From: Streptomyces collinus Tu 365
GTDB lineage: Bacteria > Actinomycetota > Actinomycetes > Streptomycetales > Streptomycetaceae
Reading direction: 5' to 3'
Assembly (NCBI RefSeq): GCF_000444875.1
Contig: NC_021985.1
Location: 4,484,170-4,548,169 of the forward strand
Length of the DNA: 64,000 nucleotides
Shown here: in pieces, positions 1 to 7,982 of the stretch
Layout: each line of letters begins with the position of its first letter
How positions within the stretch are numbered: position 1 is the stretch's first letter
Program-made: the position numbers and the translations under genes
The notes under the pieces: model-generated
What the model saw: the letters and a program-made list of their open reading frames with translations, nothing else
Database searches by the model: none
Told to the model about the DNA's origin: nothing

Positions 1-822
1 ACCCTCGTCATCGCCCGGCTGCTGCACGGCATCGGCTGGACCCCCGCCTTCGCGGGCAGCGCGGTGGCAGGCGCGGTCGTCCTGGTGCTGACCCTGCTGT
101 TCCTCAAGGACCACCCCGAGGGGCACGAGCCCGAACCGTCCCCGCACCGGGGCTCCGCCTACGTGCGCCGGCAGATCGCGGCGTCCTGGCGGGAGCCCGG
201 CACCCGGCTCGGTCTGTGGGTGCACTTCACCACCCAGTTCCCGGCGATGGTGTTCCTGCTGCTGTGGGGCCTGCCGTTCCTGGTCCAGGCGCAGGGCCTG
301 AGCCGGGCCAAGGCCGGTGACCTGCTGACCCTGGTCGTGCTGTCCAACATGGTGATCGGCCTGGTCTACGGCCAGATCGTCGCCCGGCACCACCGGGCCC
401 GGCTGCCGCTGGCCCTCGGCACCGTCGCGGCGACCGCGGCGCTGTGGGCGCTCACCCTCGCCTGGCCCGGCGCCCACGCCCCGACGGGACTGCTGGTGGC
501 TCTCTGCGTGGTCCTCGGCGCCTGCGGCCCGGCCTCGATGCTCGGCTTCGACTTCTCCCGCCCCGCCAACCCGCCCGAGCGGCAGGGCACCGCCTCCGGG
601 ATCACCAACATGGGCGGGTTCGTCGCCTCCATGACGACCCTGTTCGCGATCGGCGTCCTGCTCGACGCCACGGGCGACGACTACACGGTGGCCTTCTCGG
701 CCGTGTTCCTCCTCCAGGCGCTGGGCGTCAGCCAGATCCTCCGCCTGCGCGGCCGCGCGGCCCGCCGCGAACGGGAGCGCCTGGTGGCCAGCCGGGTGGA
801 GGCGGTACACGTACCGGCGTGA
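1..822 (+). CDS. MFS transporter, C-terminal part (5' end outside window)
   Basis: The reading frame is open from the first base and stops at 822, so only the last 273 residues are visible. They contain about seven strongly hydrophobic segments with short basic loops (for example FLRARK-like loops and the end RGRAARRERERL), as in the second half of a major facilitator superfamily permease. A proline- and glutamate-rich cytosolic linker (DHPEGHEPEPSPHRG) sits between the transmembrane bundles. The substrate cannot be told from this half. The nearest downstream gene is on the other strand. Confidence 0.8.
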   Translation, partial: TLVIARLLHGIGWTPAFAGSAVAGAVVLVLTLLFLKDHPEGHEPEPSPHRGSAYVRRQIAASWREPGTRLGLWVHFTTQFPAMVFLLLWGLPFLVQAQGLSRAKAGDLLTLVVLSNMVIGLVYGQIVARHHRARLPLALGTVAATAALWALTLAWPGAHAPTGLLVALCVVLGACGPASMLGFDFSRPANPPERQGTASGITNMGGFVASMTTLFAIGVLLDATGDDYTVAFSAVFLLQALGVSQILRLRGRAARRERERLVASRVEAVHVPA

Positions 823-1274
823 ACCGGTCCCTCCCGGCCCACGCCGGTATCGCCGGCCTTCCCTTCCGGCCCGAGGCAACGGCACGGGCCGGGCTTCCCG
901 GTCCGCGGTGCCGGCGTGGGGCGGCCCTTTCCGCGAGCCGTCGGGCGGCCGGCCGGGAGGGAGGGGCGGGTGTGCCGGGTGACGGCATGCCTGCCGGCGC
1001 GGGCCTGCCCTCTCGGTTTGCGGCAACGGCGCGGACCGGCCCTTCCAGCCCGCAGCAACGGCGTGGGCCGGGCTTTCCGGCCCACTGCACTGGCCGGAGT
1101 CGGCCCTCCCGGCCCGCGGTAGGGCACAGGCCGGCTTCCCCGTCCGCGGTGCCCGCCTGAGTCGGTCCTCCCGGCCCTCGGGCGTTCTCGGCCTCCCGGC
1201 CCCTGGGCGTTCTCGGTCTCCCGGTCCGTGGCCGCCGCCTCTCAACCCCGCGGCTCGTCCCCGGTCGCCGCGTC
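823..1274. other. Gene-free, GC-rich intergenic block with degenerate repeats
   Basis: No convincing gene is seen in this 450-base stretch. It is built of drifting copies of phrases such as ggcccgcggcaacggc and cgggctttccggcccg. At its right end two 25-base units (1167-1191 and 1192-1216) follow each other with two mismatches. Open frames here are long on both strands only because the composition is extreme. The block lies between two convergent genes. Confidence 0.6.
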
Positions 1275-2054
1275 TCAGGCAGCGACCGGTACGAGGGTGA
1301 GGTAGGCGAGGCCGAGCACGCCCCGGTAGGTCATCCACTGCCGCCGGTGCCGGTCCAGGCGTTCGCGGGTCGGGGCGGCCAGCGGATGGTCCGGGTGCCC
1401 GGCGAGCCACACCTCGGCGTCCGCCTGGTACGCCGACTCGAACTCCTCCCACTCGTCCGGGCCGGCCGTCTCGGTCCACTCGGGCCGGAAGCCGGCCCCG
1501 ACCGCGAGTTCGAGCAGGGTGCCCAGGTCGTGGTGGTCGCCGGCGGACGCCGCCGGCCACATACCGGCCAGCTCGGCCTCCGTCGGCGGACGCTGCCAGA
1601 ACCCCTCGCCGAGCAGCACCCGCCCGCCGTCGGCCACCAGCCGCCGCAACTCCCGCAGCGCCTCCGCGGTGGGCGGCTCGGCCGAGCTCAGCGCCTGGCT
1701 CGCCCCCAGGCAGAGCACCAGGTCCGCCGGGCCCCGCCGGGTGCCCGTGGCCGACTCCTGGACGAACTCCACGCGGTCGGCCAGACCCCGCGCCGCCGCG
1801 TTCCGCCGGCCCCGCTCCAGGTCCTCGCCGCCCAGGTCGACGCCGACCCCGCGCGCTCCCGGTACCGCCTCCAGCACGCGCAGCATCAGCTCGCCCCAGC
1901 CGCAGCCGACGTCCAGCACCCGGCCGGGCCCGGTGACGGCGAGGCGCCGGACCATGGCGGCCGCGCGGGCCTCCGAGAGCGGGCCGTGGAAGCTGAGGCG
2001 GGTGAGCCGGGGCGGGAGGTCGTCGGTGTGGGGGAGCGCAGCGCTGTCGGTCAT
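1275..2054 (-). CDS. class I SAM-dependent methyltransferase
   Basis: A 259-residue soluble protein. Motif I is clear at residues 46-54 (VLDVGCGWGE), followed by an acidic residue at the end of strand 2 (GVGVDLGG, near 73) and the post-motif LVLCLGASQAL. This is the Rossmann-type S-adenosylmethionine binding core of small-molecule methyltransferases. The substrate is unknown. The ATG at 2054 has no Shine-Dalgarno sequence, but TAGCGT lies six bases upstream, so the mRNA is probably leaderless. It is a single-gene unit. Confidence 0.85.
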   Translation of the reverse strand: MTDSAALPHTDDLPPRLTRLSFHGPLSEARAAAMVRRLAVTGPGRVLDVGCGWGELMLRVLEAVPGARGVGVDLGGEDLERGRRNAAARGLADRVEFVQESATGTRRGPADLVLCLGASQALSSAEPPTAEALRELRRLVADGGRVLLGEGFWQRPPTEAELAGMWPAASAGDHHDLGTLLELAVGAGFRPEWTETAGPDEWEEFESAYQADAEVWLAGHPDHPLAAPTRERLDRHRRQWMTYRGVLGLAYLTLVPVAA

Positions 2055-2060
2055 GCCGGC

Positions 2061-2066
2061 ACGCTA
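2061..2066 (-). promoter_or_regulatory. probable -10 element of a leaderless promoter (methyltransferase)
   Basis: TAGCGT (minus strand) fits the actinobacterial TANNNT -10 consensus and lies six bases before the ATG, placing the transcription start at or next to the start codon. No good -35 hexamer is seen. Confidence 0.4.
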
Positions 2067-2200
2067 CGTCCGGCACCGGGGTGCCGGCACCGGGTTTCCG
2101 CGGGGGCGGGCCCGAGGCGGCACGTGGCACCCGCGCACCGGGCCGGGGCGCCGAAACCGGTTTCCGCCGGGGACGCCCCGCGGCGGCACCCCCGGCCGCC

Positions 2201-3025
2201 CTACGGCGTCACCGTGAAGTTCCGCAGGATCGCCGCCGCCAGATCCGGGTCGCCCTCCGTCTTGATCCGGTCCGCGACCGCCTCCGGGGTGACCCGGCCG
2301 CAGGCCAGCCGGACGTAGGTCTCCCAGTCGAGGGTGAGCGTCGCGGCCGGGCCGAGCGCGGGAGCGGTCTCCAGGGTGCCCCGGCCCTGGATGTCGACCC
2401 GGATGGTGCGCAGGAACTCGACGGGCCCGTGCACGTCGAAGACGATCGCGGAGCTGCGCGGTGCGTCCGCGTCCTTGGCGACCACGTCGGGGAGCGCGGC
2501 CAGCAGCACGTCACGGGTGACGAGCGCGCCCGGGGAGTCGAGGTTGCCGGGGCGGCCGAGGGCCGTGCGCAGGTCCTGCTCGTGCACCCACAGGTCGAAG
2601 GCGCGGGCCCGCATGGCTTGTTCCAGGGTGATGTCGGAACCCATCGGGCCGCGCACCTTGGTGCCGGGGTCGCGGGACTCGTTGCGCAGCTGGCGGTTGC
2701 GGCGGATGACCGTGTACTCCAGCTCGGACGTCATCTCCGGCGCCGTGTGGTGGCGGCGGACGTCGACCTGCATCTCGTTGTACCGCTGGTGCTCGTTGGT
2801 GACGTGGAAGAGGTCGCGGGGCAGCGTGTGGATCGGCCGCGGGTCGCCGAGCATCTCGCAGTCCAGGCCGATCACATGCGACACGACGTCACGGACCGAC
2901 CAGCCCGGGCACGGCGTCCGCCGGTTCCACTCCCCCTCCGCGAGCGGGACCACGAGCTCGGATATCGCTTCGATGGAGTGGGTCCAGGCGTCGGCGTAGG
3001 GCTGGAGGGTGGGATGCAGACTCAC
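2201..3025 (-). CDS. maleylpyruvate isomerase/DinB-like family protein (TIGR03083-type)
   Basis: 274 residues from the GTG at 3025, which has GAGG about 10 bases upstream; an upstream in-frame ATG at 3175 is rejected because the added residues are intergenic in composition. The N-terminal half carries the four-helix-bundle pattern of mycothiol-dependent maleylpyruvate isomerases/DinB proteins (EGEWNRRTPCPGWSVRDVVSHVIG, residues about 25-48), and RAFDLWVHEQDLR marks the second conserved helix. The C-terminal 100 residues resemble an SCP2-like sterol-carrier domain. In actinomycetes such proteins are thought to be thiol-dependent enzymes, but the reaction here is unknown. Confidence 0.75.
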   Translation of the reverse strand: MSLHPTLQPYADAWTHSIEAISELVVPLAEGEWNRRTPCPGWSVRDVVSHVIGLDCEMLGDPRPIHTLPRDLFHVTNEHQRYNEMQVDVRRHHTAPEMTSELEYTVIRRNRQLRNESRDPGTKVRGPMGSDITLEQAMRARAFDLWVHEQDLRTALGRPGNLDSPGALVTRDVLLAALPDVVAKDADAPRSSAIVFDVHGPVEFLRTIRVDIQGRGTLETAPALGPAATLTLDWETYVRLACGRVTPEAVADRIKTEGDPDLAAAILRNFTVTP

Positions 3026-3105
3026 GGAACAGGACCCCTCGGCGGTCGGTACACGGGCAGGTTGTGGCAGCGTTGCCAGCGGGAGGTGGCTGCACTCGGC
3101 GGTGT

Positions 3106-3156
3106 CTTGGGACTCCCCCAGTTCTCGGCTGGGCTCGAACCGGGGAGACCCCCAAG
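3106..3156. repeat. imperfect inverted repeat in divergent intergenic region
   Basis: The left arm CTTGGGACTCCCC and the right arm GGGGAGACCCCCAAG pair with a small bulge around a 20-base loop. The element sits between two divergent genes, so it is not an ordinary terminator. It resembles dispersed intergenic palindromes common in Streptomyces genomes. Confidence 0.45.
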
Positions 3157-3243
3157 TTACGCTGCTGTGAGGCACCCCGGCAGTGCTTTCGTGTGACGAT
3201 CGTAGGCCCGTGTGGACAACTCGAATGCCAGGACGGTGGTAGT

Positions 3244-4038
3244 GTGCGCGCCTCGCTGATCCAGATCGCCGTGGACGAGGACGAATCGGTTGCCTCCCGG
3301 CGGCAGCGAGCGGCCTCGCTCGTCCGCGACCAGGCCGGGTCCGATCTCGTGGTCCTGCCCGAACTGTGGACCACCGGAGCCTTCGCCTACGAGGAGTTCG
3401 CCACCGAGGCCGAGCCGCTCGAAGGCCCCACCTACGAGGTCATGGCCAAGGCGGCGAGCGACGCGGGGGTGTGGCTGCACGCGGGCTCGATCCCCGAGCG
3501 CGATCCCGAAGGCCCGCTCTACAACACCTCCCTCGTCTTCTCGCCCTCCGGCGACCTCGCCGCCGCCTACCGGAAGATCCACCGGTTCGGCTTCGACAAG
3601 GGCGAGGCCGTGCTGATGGGCGCCGGGCGCGAGCCGGTGACGGTCCGTCTGCCGGGGACCACCGTCGGCCTGGCCACCTGCTACGACCTCCGCTTCCCCG
3701 AACTCTTCCGCTCCCTCGTCGACGCCGGCGCCGAGACGCTGGTGATCCCGGCGGGCTGGCCCGAGCGGCGACGCGCGCACTGGACGCTGCTGGCCCAGGC
3801 ACGGGCGGTGGAGAACCAGGCGTTCGTGCTCGCGTGCGGAACGGCCGGGACGCACGCCGGAGTTCCCCAGGCGGGTCACTCGATCGTGGTGGACCCCTGG
3901 GGCGAGGTGCTGGCCGAGGCGGGTGCCGGCGAGGAGGTCCTCACCGTCGACCTGGACCCGGCGAAGCCGGCCGCCACCCGCGAGCAGTTCCCGGCCCTGA
4001 AGGACCGGGTCCTGGGCCTGGCACCCCCGCGCCACTGA
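3244..4038 (+). CDS. carbon-nitrogen hydrolase (nitrilase superfamily, omega-amidase-like)
   Basis: 264 residues from the GTG at 3244; the open frame runs 180 bases further upstream, but that part overlaps the hairpin region and lacks family similarity. The catalytic triad is visible: Glu in VVLPELW, Lys in YRKIHRFG and Cys in GLATCYDLRFPEL. Length and motifs fit single-domain Nit/omega-amidase enzymes that hydrolyse amides or deaminated glutamine-type compounds. It is cytosolic and divergent from the maleylpyruvate-isomerase-like gene, sharing about 220 bases of control region. Confidence 0.85.
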   Translation: MRASLIQIAVDEDESVASRRQRAASLVRDQAGSDLVVLPELWTTGAFAYEEFATEAEPLEGPTYEVMAKAASDAGVWLHAGSIPERDPEGPLYNTSLVFSPSGDLAAAYRKIHRFGFDKGEAVLMGAGREPVTVRLPGTTVGLATCYDLRFPELFRSLVDAGAETLVIPAGWPERRRAHWTLLAQARAVENQAFVLACGTAGTHAGVPQAGHSIVVDPWGEVLAEAGAGEEVLTVDLDPAKPAATREQFPALKDRVLGLAPPRH

Positions 4039-4055
4039 CGCGCGGTCAGGAGCGG

Positions 4056-4095
4056 TCGGTCGTCTTCGGTCGTGGTCGGTCGTCTTCGGTCGTGG
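4056..4095. repeat. perfect tandem duplication of a 20-base unit
   Basis: The unit tcggtcgtcttcggtcgtgg occurs twice back to back at 4056-4075 and 4076-4095, directly before the stop codon of the gene on the minus strand. It looks like a recent slippage event in the convergent intergenic region. Confidence 0.85.
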
Positions 4096-4596
4096 TCAGT
4101 CGTCCTCCCGCTCCTTCTGCGCCAGGTGGATCACGCACACCGCCACGGCGATCAGCAGGGCCGGGTCCGCGTCGTCGCGCACGATGTCGACGCCGTAGGT
4201 GTCCCGCACGGTCAGCCAGCGGCGGGAGATGACGGCGAGCAGCTCCCCGTCGTACTCGATGGCGAACTCGTGGTCGAGGATCCGGCCGCTGACGTCCAGG
4301 TCGGTGCCGTCGACCAGGGAGACCCGGTAGTGGTGGCGCAGCAGGGACAGCCGCTTGCGCCGGATGGTGGCCAGGCCCTCTCCGTCCCGCTCGATCACCA
4401 TGGTGTCGCGCAGGGCGAACATCTTCTGGTGGATGTCGATCAGGACGCGCCCCTGGGCGTCCTTCAGCTCGAAGGTGTCCCGCAGCCGCATCGCCTTGCC
4501 GTCGACGAGGAAGACCTTCCGGCCGTGCTCGTCCTCGATCCAGTAGTCGTCTCCGATGCCGAGGAGCCGGTCGCGCACGAGGAATCTCATGCCCAT
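4096..4596 (-). CDS. LURP-one-related / phospholipid-scramblase-like protein
   Basis: 166 residues. The start is placed at the ATG at 4596 because GGGGAAG precedes it at good spacing; a second ATG lies two codons inside. The protein is a string of beta-rich phrases (FLVRDRLLGIGDDYWIEDEHG, KMFALRDTMVIERDG, HHYRVSLVDG) typical of the Tubby/LURP-one fold (YxjI family). Such proteins may bind membrane phospholipids, but their bacterial function is not established. It has no signal peptide and ends in a short hydrophobic stretch (LLIAVAVCVIHLA). Confidence 0.75.
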   Translation of the reverse strand: MGMRFLVRDRLLGIGDDYWIEDEHGRKVFLVDGKAMRLRDTFELKDAQGRVLIDIHQKMFALRDTMVIERDGEGLATIRRKRLSLLRHHYRVSLVDGTDLDVSGRILDHEFAIEYDGELLAVISRRWLTVRDTYGVDIVRDDADPALLIAVAVCVIHLAQKEREDD

Positions 4597-4805
4597 AGCG
4601 CTTCCCCGGCAAGGCGTGATCGTCACACGCTCCCGCGCCACCGGGGCTGACCGTCCGCCACCGCCCGCCCGGACCCCGGGTGGCCCCGCGGTGAAGTTCC
4701 CGTGCGCGGGCGCCGGTCGGCCAACCATGTGCCGGGCTCCCGGGTCGAACCGGACGAACGCGCCGAACCCGGCGGCACACGTACGGCTCTCCCGGAGGTT
4801 CCCCC

Positions 4806-5693
4806 ATGTCCTCTCGACCGTCCTCTCGACCGTCCTCTCGTCCCGCCCGCCGCGGGCCGGCCCGCGCCCTCCCGGCGCTCGCCCTCGCCCTCGGCACCGC
4901 CCTGGCCGTACCGCTCACCGCGGCGGGGGCCGCCGGCGCGGCGACGCGGCCGGCCATGGCCGAGGTCAACCCGTACGGCTGGCAGCTTGCCTACCGGGCC
5001 GCCGCCGGCCAGACCAACAAGGTCGCCGTCACCGCGTCCCTGACCGGCGGAAGCGGCCCCGGCATCACCTACCTGATCGACGACGTCGTCCCGATCGACG
5101 CGGGCCACGGCTGCGTCCACCCCGACGGCGCCGACGCCACCAAGGTCTCGTGCGCCGTCACCGCCGAGGACAGCCAGGACCCGTACCCGGCCCTGACGAT
5201 GGACCTCGGCGACCGCGCCGACACCGTCACCTACGCCAACACCACCGGCCAGGTCTACCGCTTCGCCCGGATCTCCCTGGGCCCCGGCGACGACCGGCTC
5301 ACCGACACCGGACGTCTGGACGGCAACGCCGTCTCGGGCGACGCCGGGAACGACACCCTCACGGTGGGCAAGCTGGGGCTCGCCTCCGGCGGTGACGGCG
5401 ACGACACGATCGACGCGACCGGCGACCAGGTCATCGCCCACGGCGGCCGGGGCGACGACGTGCTGCGCGGCGGCGCGGCCGGCCAGGACCTGTGGGGCGA
5501 CGACGGCGACGACAGGATCCTCGGCGGCGCGGGCGCCGACACGCTGTACGGCGGCCGGGGCGACGACGTGCTGTACGGCGACAGCGGAGACGACCACCTG
5601 TACGGCAACAGCGGAAACGACCGTCTCTACGGCGGCCCCGGTCGCGACACCCTCTCCGGCGGCCCCGGAAGGGACGTCGTCCACCAGGGGTGA
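4806..5693 (+). CDS. secreted RTX-type calcium-binding repeat protein
   Basis: 295 residues with GGAGG nine bases before the ATG. Residues 1-50 form a signal peptide: an Arg/Ser-rich start made by repeats of tcctctcgaccg, then ALPALALALGTALAVPLTAAGAAGAA. From about residue 195 to the end there is a run of glycine/aspartate nonapeptides (GGDGDDTID, GGRGDDVLRG, GGAGADTLYG, GGRGDDVLYG, GGPGRDTLSG), the hemolysin-type calcium-binding beta-roll. The middle 140 residues match nothing I recognise. There is no type I secretion gene nearby and a Sec signal is present, so export is probably by Sec. Confidence 0.85.
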   Translation: MSSRPSSRPSSRPARRGPARALPALALALGTALAVPLTAAGAAGAATRPAMAEVNPYGWQLAYRAAAGQTNKVAVTASLTGGSGPGITYLIDDVVPIDAGHGCVHPDGADATKVSCAVTAEDSQDPYPALTMDLGDRADTVTYANTTGQVYRFARISLGPGDDRLTDTGRLDGNAVSGDAGNDTLTVGKLGLASGGDGDDTIDATGDQVIAHGGRGDDVLRGGAAGQDLWGDDGDDRILGGAGADTLYGGRGDDVLYGDSGDDHLYGNSGNDRLYGGPGRDTLSGGPGRDVVHQG

Positions 5694-5780
5694 CCGGCGC
5701 TGATCAGTGCCCACCGGCCCTGAGCGGGACCGATCAGCGCCCGGGCCCCGCCGTGGGCACCGGGTGGCACCCTGGGAGCC

Positions 5781-7604
5781 ATGACCGACTCCGCACCCCG
5801 CCGCGTTCGCGTTCGCGCCCCCGAGCTCGTCGGCAAGGGCGGCTGGCTCAACACGGGCGGTCGGAACCTGACGCTCGCCGAGCTGCGAGGTAAGTGCGTC
5901 GTCGTCGATTTCTGGACCTTCTGCTGCATCAACTGCCTGCATGTCCTGGACGAGTTGCGGGAGCTGGAGGAGAAGCACCGGGACACGGTCGTGGTCGTCG
6001 GGGTGCACTCGCCGAAGTTCGCGCACGAGGCCGAGCACGAGGCGGTCGTGGACGCGGTGGAGCGGTACGGGGTGGAACACCCGGTACTGGACGATCCCGA
6101 GCTGGCCACCTGGAAGCAGTACGCGGTCCGGGCGTGGCCGACGCTCGTCGTCGTCGACCCCGAGGGGTACGTGGTCGCCCAGCACGCCGGTGAGGGGCAT
6201 GTGCACGCCATTGAGCGGCTGGTGACGGAACTGGAGGCCGAGCACGCGGCGAAGGGCACCCTGCGCCGCGGTGACGGGCCCTACGTGCCGCCGGAGCCCG
6301 AGCCGACGGTGCTGCGCTTTCCCGGCAAGGCGCTGCTGCTGCCCGGCGGGACGTTCCTGGTCAGCGACACCACCCGGCACCAGCTGGTGGAGCTGGCCGC
6401 GGACGCCGAGACGGTCGTGCGGCGGATCGGCAGCGGCACGCGCGGGTTCGCCGACGGCGGTCCGGGGCGGGCCTCCTTCAGCGAGCCGCAGGGGCTCGCG
6501 CTGACCGAGGACGGCGCCGCGGTGGTCGTCGCGGACACCGTCAACCACGCGCTGCGCCGGCTCGACCTGGCCGGCGGCGAGGTCACCACCCTGGCCGGCA
6601 CCGGCCGGCAGTGGTGGCGGGGCTCCGCCACCTCGGGGCCGGCCCGTGAGGTGGACCTGTCCTCGCCGTGGGACGTGGCCGTCTTCGGCGGCCGGGTGTG
6701 GATCGCCATGGCGGGCGTCCACCAGCTGTGGACGTACGACCCGGGGGCGGGGACCGTCGCGGTGGCGGCGGGCACCACCAACGAGGGACTGGTGGACGGC
6801 CCGGGCGCCGAGGCGTGGTTCGCGCAGCCCTCAGGTCTCGCGGCCACCGCGGACCGGCTCTGGCTGGCCGACTCCGAGACCTCCGCCCTGCGCTGGGTGG
6901 ACCTGGACGGGGCCGTCCACACGGCCGTCGGCACCGGCCTGTTCGACTTCGGGCACCGCGACGGCCCCGCCGGACAGGCCCTGTTGCAGCATCCGCTGGG
7001 CGTCACCGTGCTCCCGGACGGCTCGGTGGCGGTCGCGGACACGTACAACCACGCGCTGCGCCGCTACGACCCCGCCACCGACGAGGTCAGCACGCTGGCC
7101 ACGGACCTGCGGGAGGCCGCCGACGCGGTGGTGGCCGGTGCGGACATCGTGGTGGTGGAGTCGGCCCGGCACCGGCTGACCCGGCTGCGGCTGCCCCCAG
7201 AGGCGGTGCGGGTGGACGCGGTCGCGCACCGCACCGCGCGCGAGGCGACCGAGGTCGCCCCTGGCCGGCTGCGCCTCGACGTGGACTTCCGGGCGCCCGC
7301 CGGGCAGAAACCGGACGACCGCCACGGTCCCTCGACCCGGCTGCTGGTCTCCTCGACGCCGCCCGGGCTGCTGCGCGCGGGCCAGGGGGAGGGCACCGCT
7401 CTGACGCGCGAGCTGGAGCTGGACCCGGCCGTCGCGGAGGGCGTGCTGCACGTGTCGGCGACGGCGGCCTCGTGCGACGACGACCCGGCGAACGCGTACC
7501 CCGCCTGCCATGTGCACCAGCAGGACTGGGGTGTTCCGGTGCGCCTGGCCGAGGGGGGCACCGACCGGCTGCCGCTCGTCCTGGCCGGGCTGGACGAGCG
7601 GTAG
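5781..7604 (+). CDS. thioredoxin-like / NHL-repeat protein (NHLRC2-like)
   Basis: 607 residues. The N-terminal 150 residues are a TlpA/AhpC-like thioredoxin fold with the redox motif WTFCCINC near residue 45. After a linker come NHL six-bladed propeller units (residues about 170-430, for example FSEPQGLALTEDGAAVVVADTVNHALRRLD and HPLGVTVLPDGSVAVADTYNHALRRYD), then a beta-rich C-terminal domain. This architecture matches the conserved NHLRC2 family, whose biochemical role is poorly defined. No signal peptide is present, so it acts in the cytosol. Confidence 0.9.
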   Translation: MTDSAPRRVRVRAPELVGKGGWLNTGGRNLTLAELRGKCVVVDFWTFCCINCLHVLDELRELEEKHRDTVVVVGVHSPKFAHEAEHEAVVDAVERYGVEHPVLDDPELATWKQYAVRAWPTLVVVDPEGYVVAQHAGEGHVHAIERLVTELEAEHAAKGTLRRGDGPYVPPEPEPTVLRFPGKALLLPGGTFLVSDTTRHQLVELAADAETVVRRIGSGTRGFADGGPGRASFSEPQGLALTEDGAAVVVADTVNHALRRLDLAGGEVTTLAGTGRQWWRGSATSGPAREVDLSSPWDVAVFGGRVWIAMAGVHQLWTYDPGAGTVAVAAGTTNEGLVDGPGAEAWFAQPSGLAATADRLWLADSETSALRWVDLDGAVHTAVGTGLFDFGHRDGPAGQALLQHPLGVTVLPDGSVAVADTYNHALRRYDPATDEVSTLATDLREAADAVVAGADIVVVESARHRLTRLRLPPEAVRVDAVAHRTAREATEVAPGRLRLDVDFRAPAGQKPDDRHGPSTRLLVSSTPPGLLRAGQGEGTALTRELELDPAVAEGVLHVSATAASCDDDPANAYPACHVHQQDWGVPVRLAEGGTDRLPLVLAGLDER

Positions 7605-7614
7605 CCGGGGTGTC

Positions 7615-7866
7615 TCAGACGCCGTAGCCGTTGGTGTAGCCGTCGTGGTGATGGTGGTGGGGTTCCTCCTCGACCACCGGCGTCGTGGGCGGGACGACGA
7701 CCCGCCTGCGCCGGGCGATGCCGCTGAACGTGGCGACGCCGATGAGACCGACTGCCATCAGGATGATGCCGACGAGGTCGAGGTTGACCCCCTGCATGTG
7801 CCAGTCGGTCGCGAACGTGAGGATGGCTCCCACGGCGATGAGGATGATGCACCCGCCGAGGCCCAT
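7615..7866 (-). CDS. small membrane protein, DUF6458 family
   Basis: 83 residues. Two hydrophobic helices (GLGGCIILIAVGAILTFA and LVGIILMAVGLIGVATF) are separated by a short DWHMQGVNLDL loop. A basic segment (ARRRR) and an acidic, histidine-rich tail (EEEPHHHHHDGY) follow. This matches small actinobacterial DUF6458 proteins of unknown role. A strong terminator separates it from the upstream aminopeptidase gene, so it is likely expressed from its own promoter. Confidence 0.75.
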   Translation of the reverse strand: MGLGGCIILIAVGAILTFATDWHMQGVNLDLVGIILMAVGLIGVATFSGIARRRRVVVPPTTPVVEEEPHHHHHDGYTNGYGV

Positions 7867-7921
7867 AAGTCGTCGCCTCCCCTTCCGGTTCCGGGATTTC
7901 CGGTGCCGTCCGGGTACCCGG

Positions 7922-7954
7922 CCCGGCGCCGTGCATGCTCGTCACGGCGCCGGG
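7922..7954 (-). terminator. strong hairpin terminator downstream of the M18 aminopeptidase gene
   Basis: A perfect 12-bp stem (CCCGGCGCCGTG / CACGGCGCCGGG) with a nine-base loop lies 28 bases after the stop codon of the leftward gene. Typical of Streptomyces terminators, there is no U tract. Confidence 0.75.
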
Positions 7955-7982
7955 TGTCCAACGGGGCCTCACCGGACGGGAG

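Noticed and set aside
822..1274. Several 60-240 codon frames in the intergenic block
   Set aside because: They exist on both strands at once, are made of repeats, and have no RBS or domain.
3064..3243. Upstream ATG start of the nitrilase-type gene
   Set aside because: The added 60 residues are Cys/Arg/Gly-rich, run through the hairpin and are outside the conserved family length.
4616..4626. GTGATCGTCAC palindrome
   Set aside because: Too short and isolated in GC-rich DNA to claim as an operator.
4623..6722. Minus-strand open frame of about 700 codons
   Set aside because: It is the mirror of the RTX and thioredoxin-NHL genes; its translation is Arg/Gly/Val-rich without domains.
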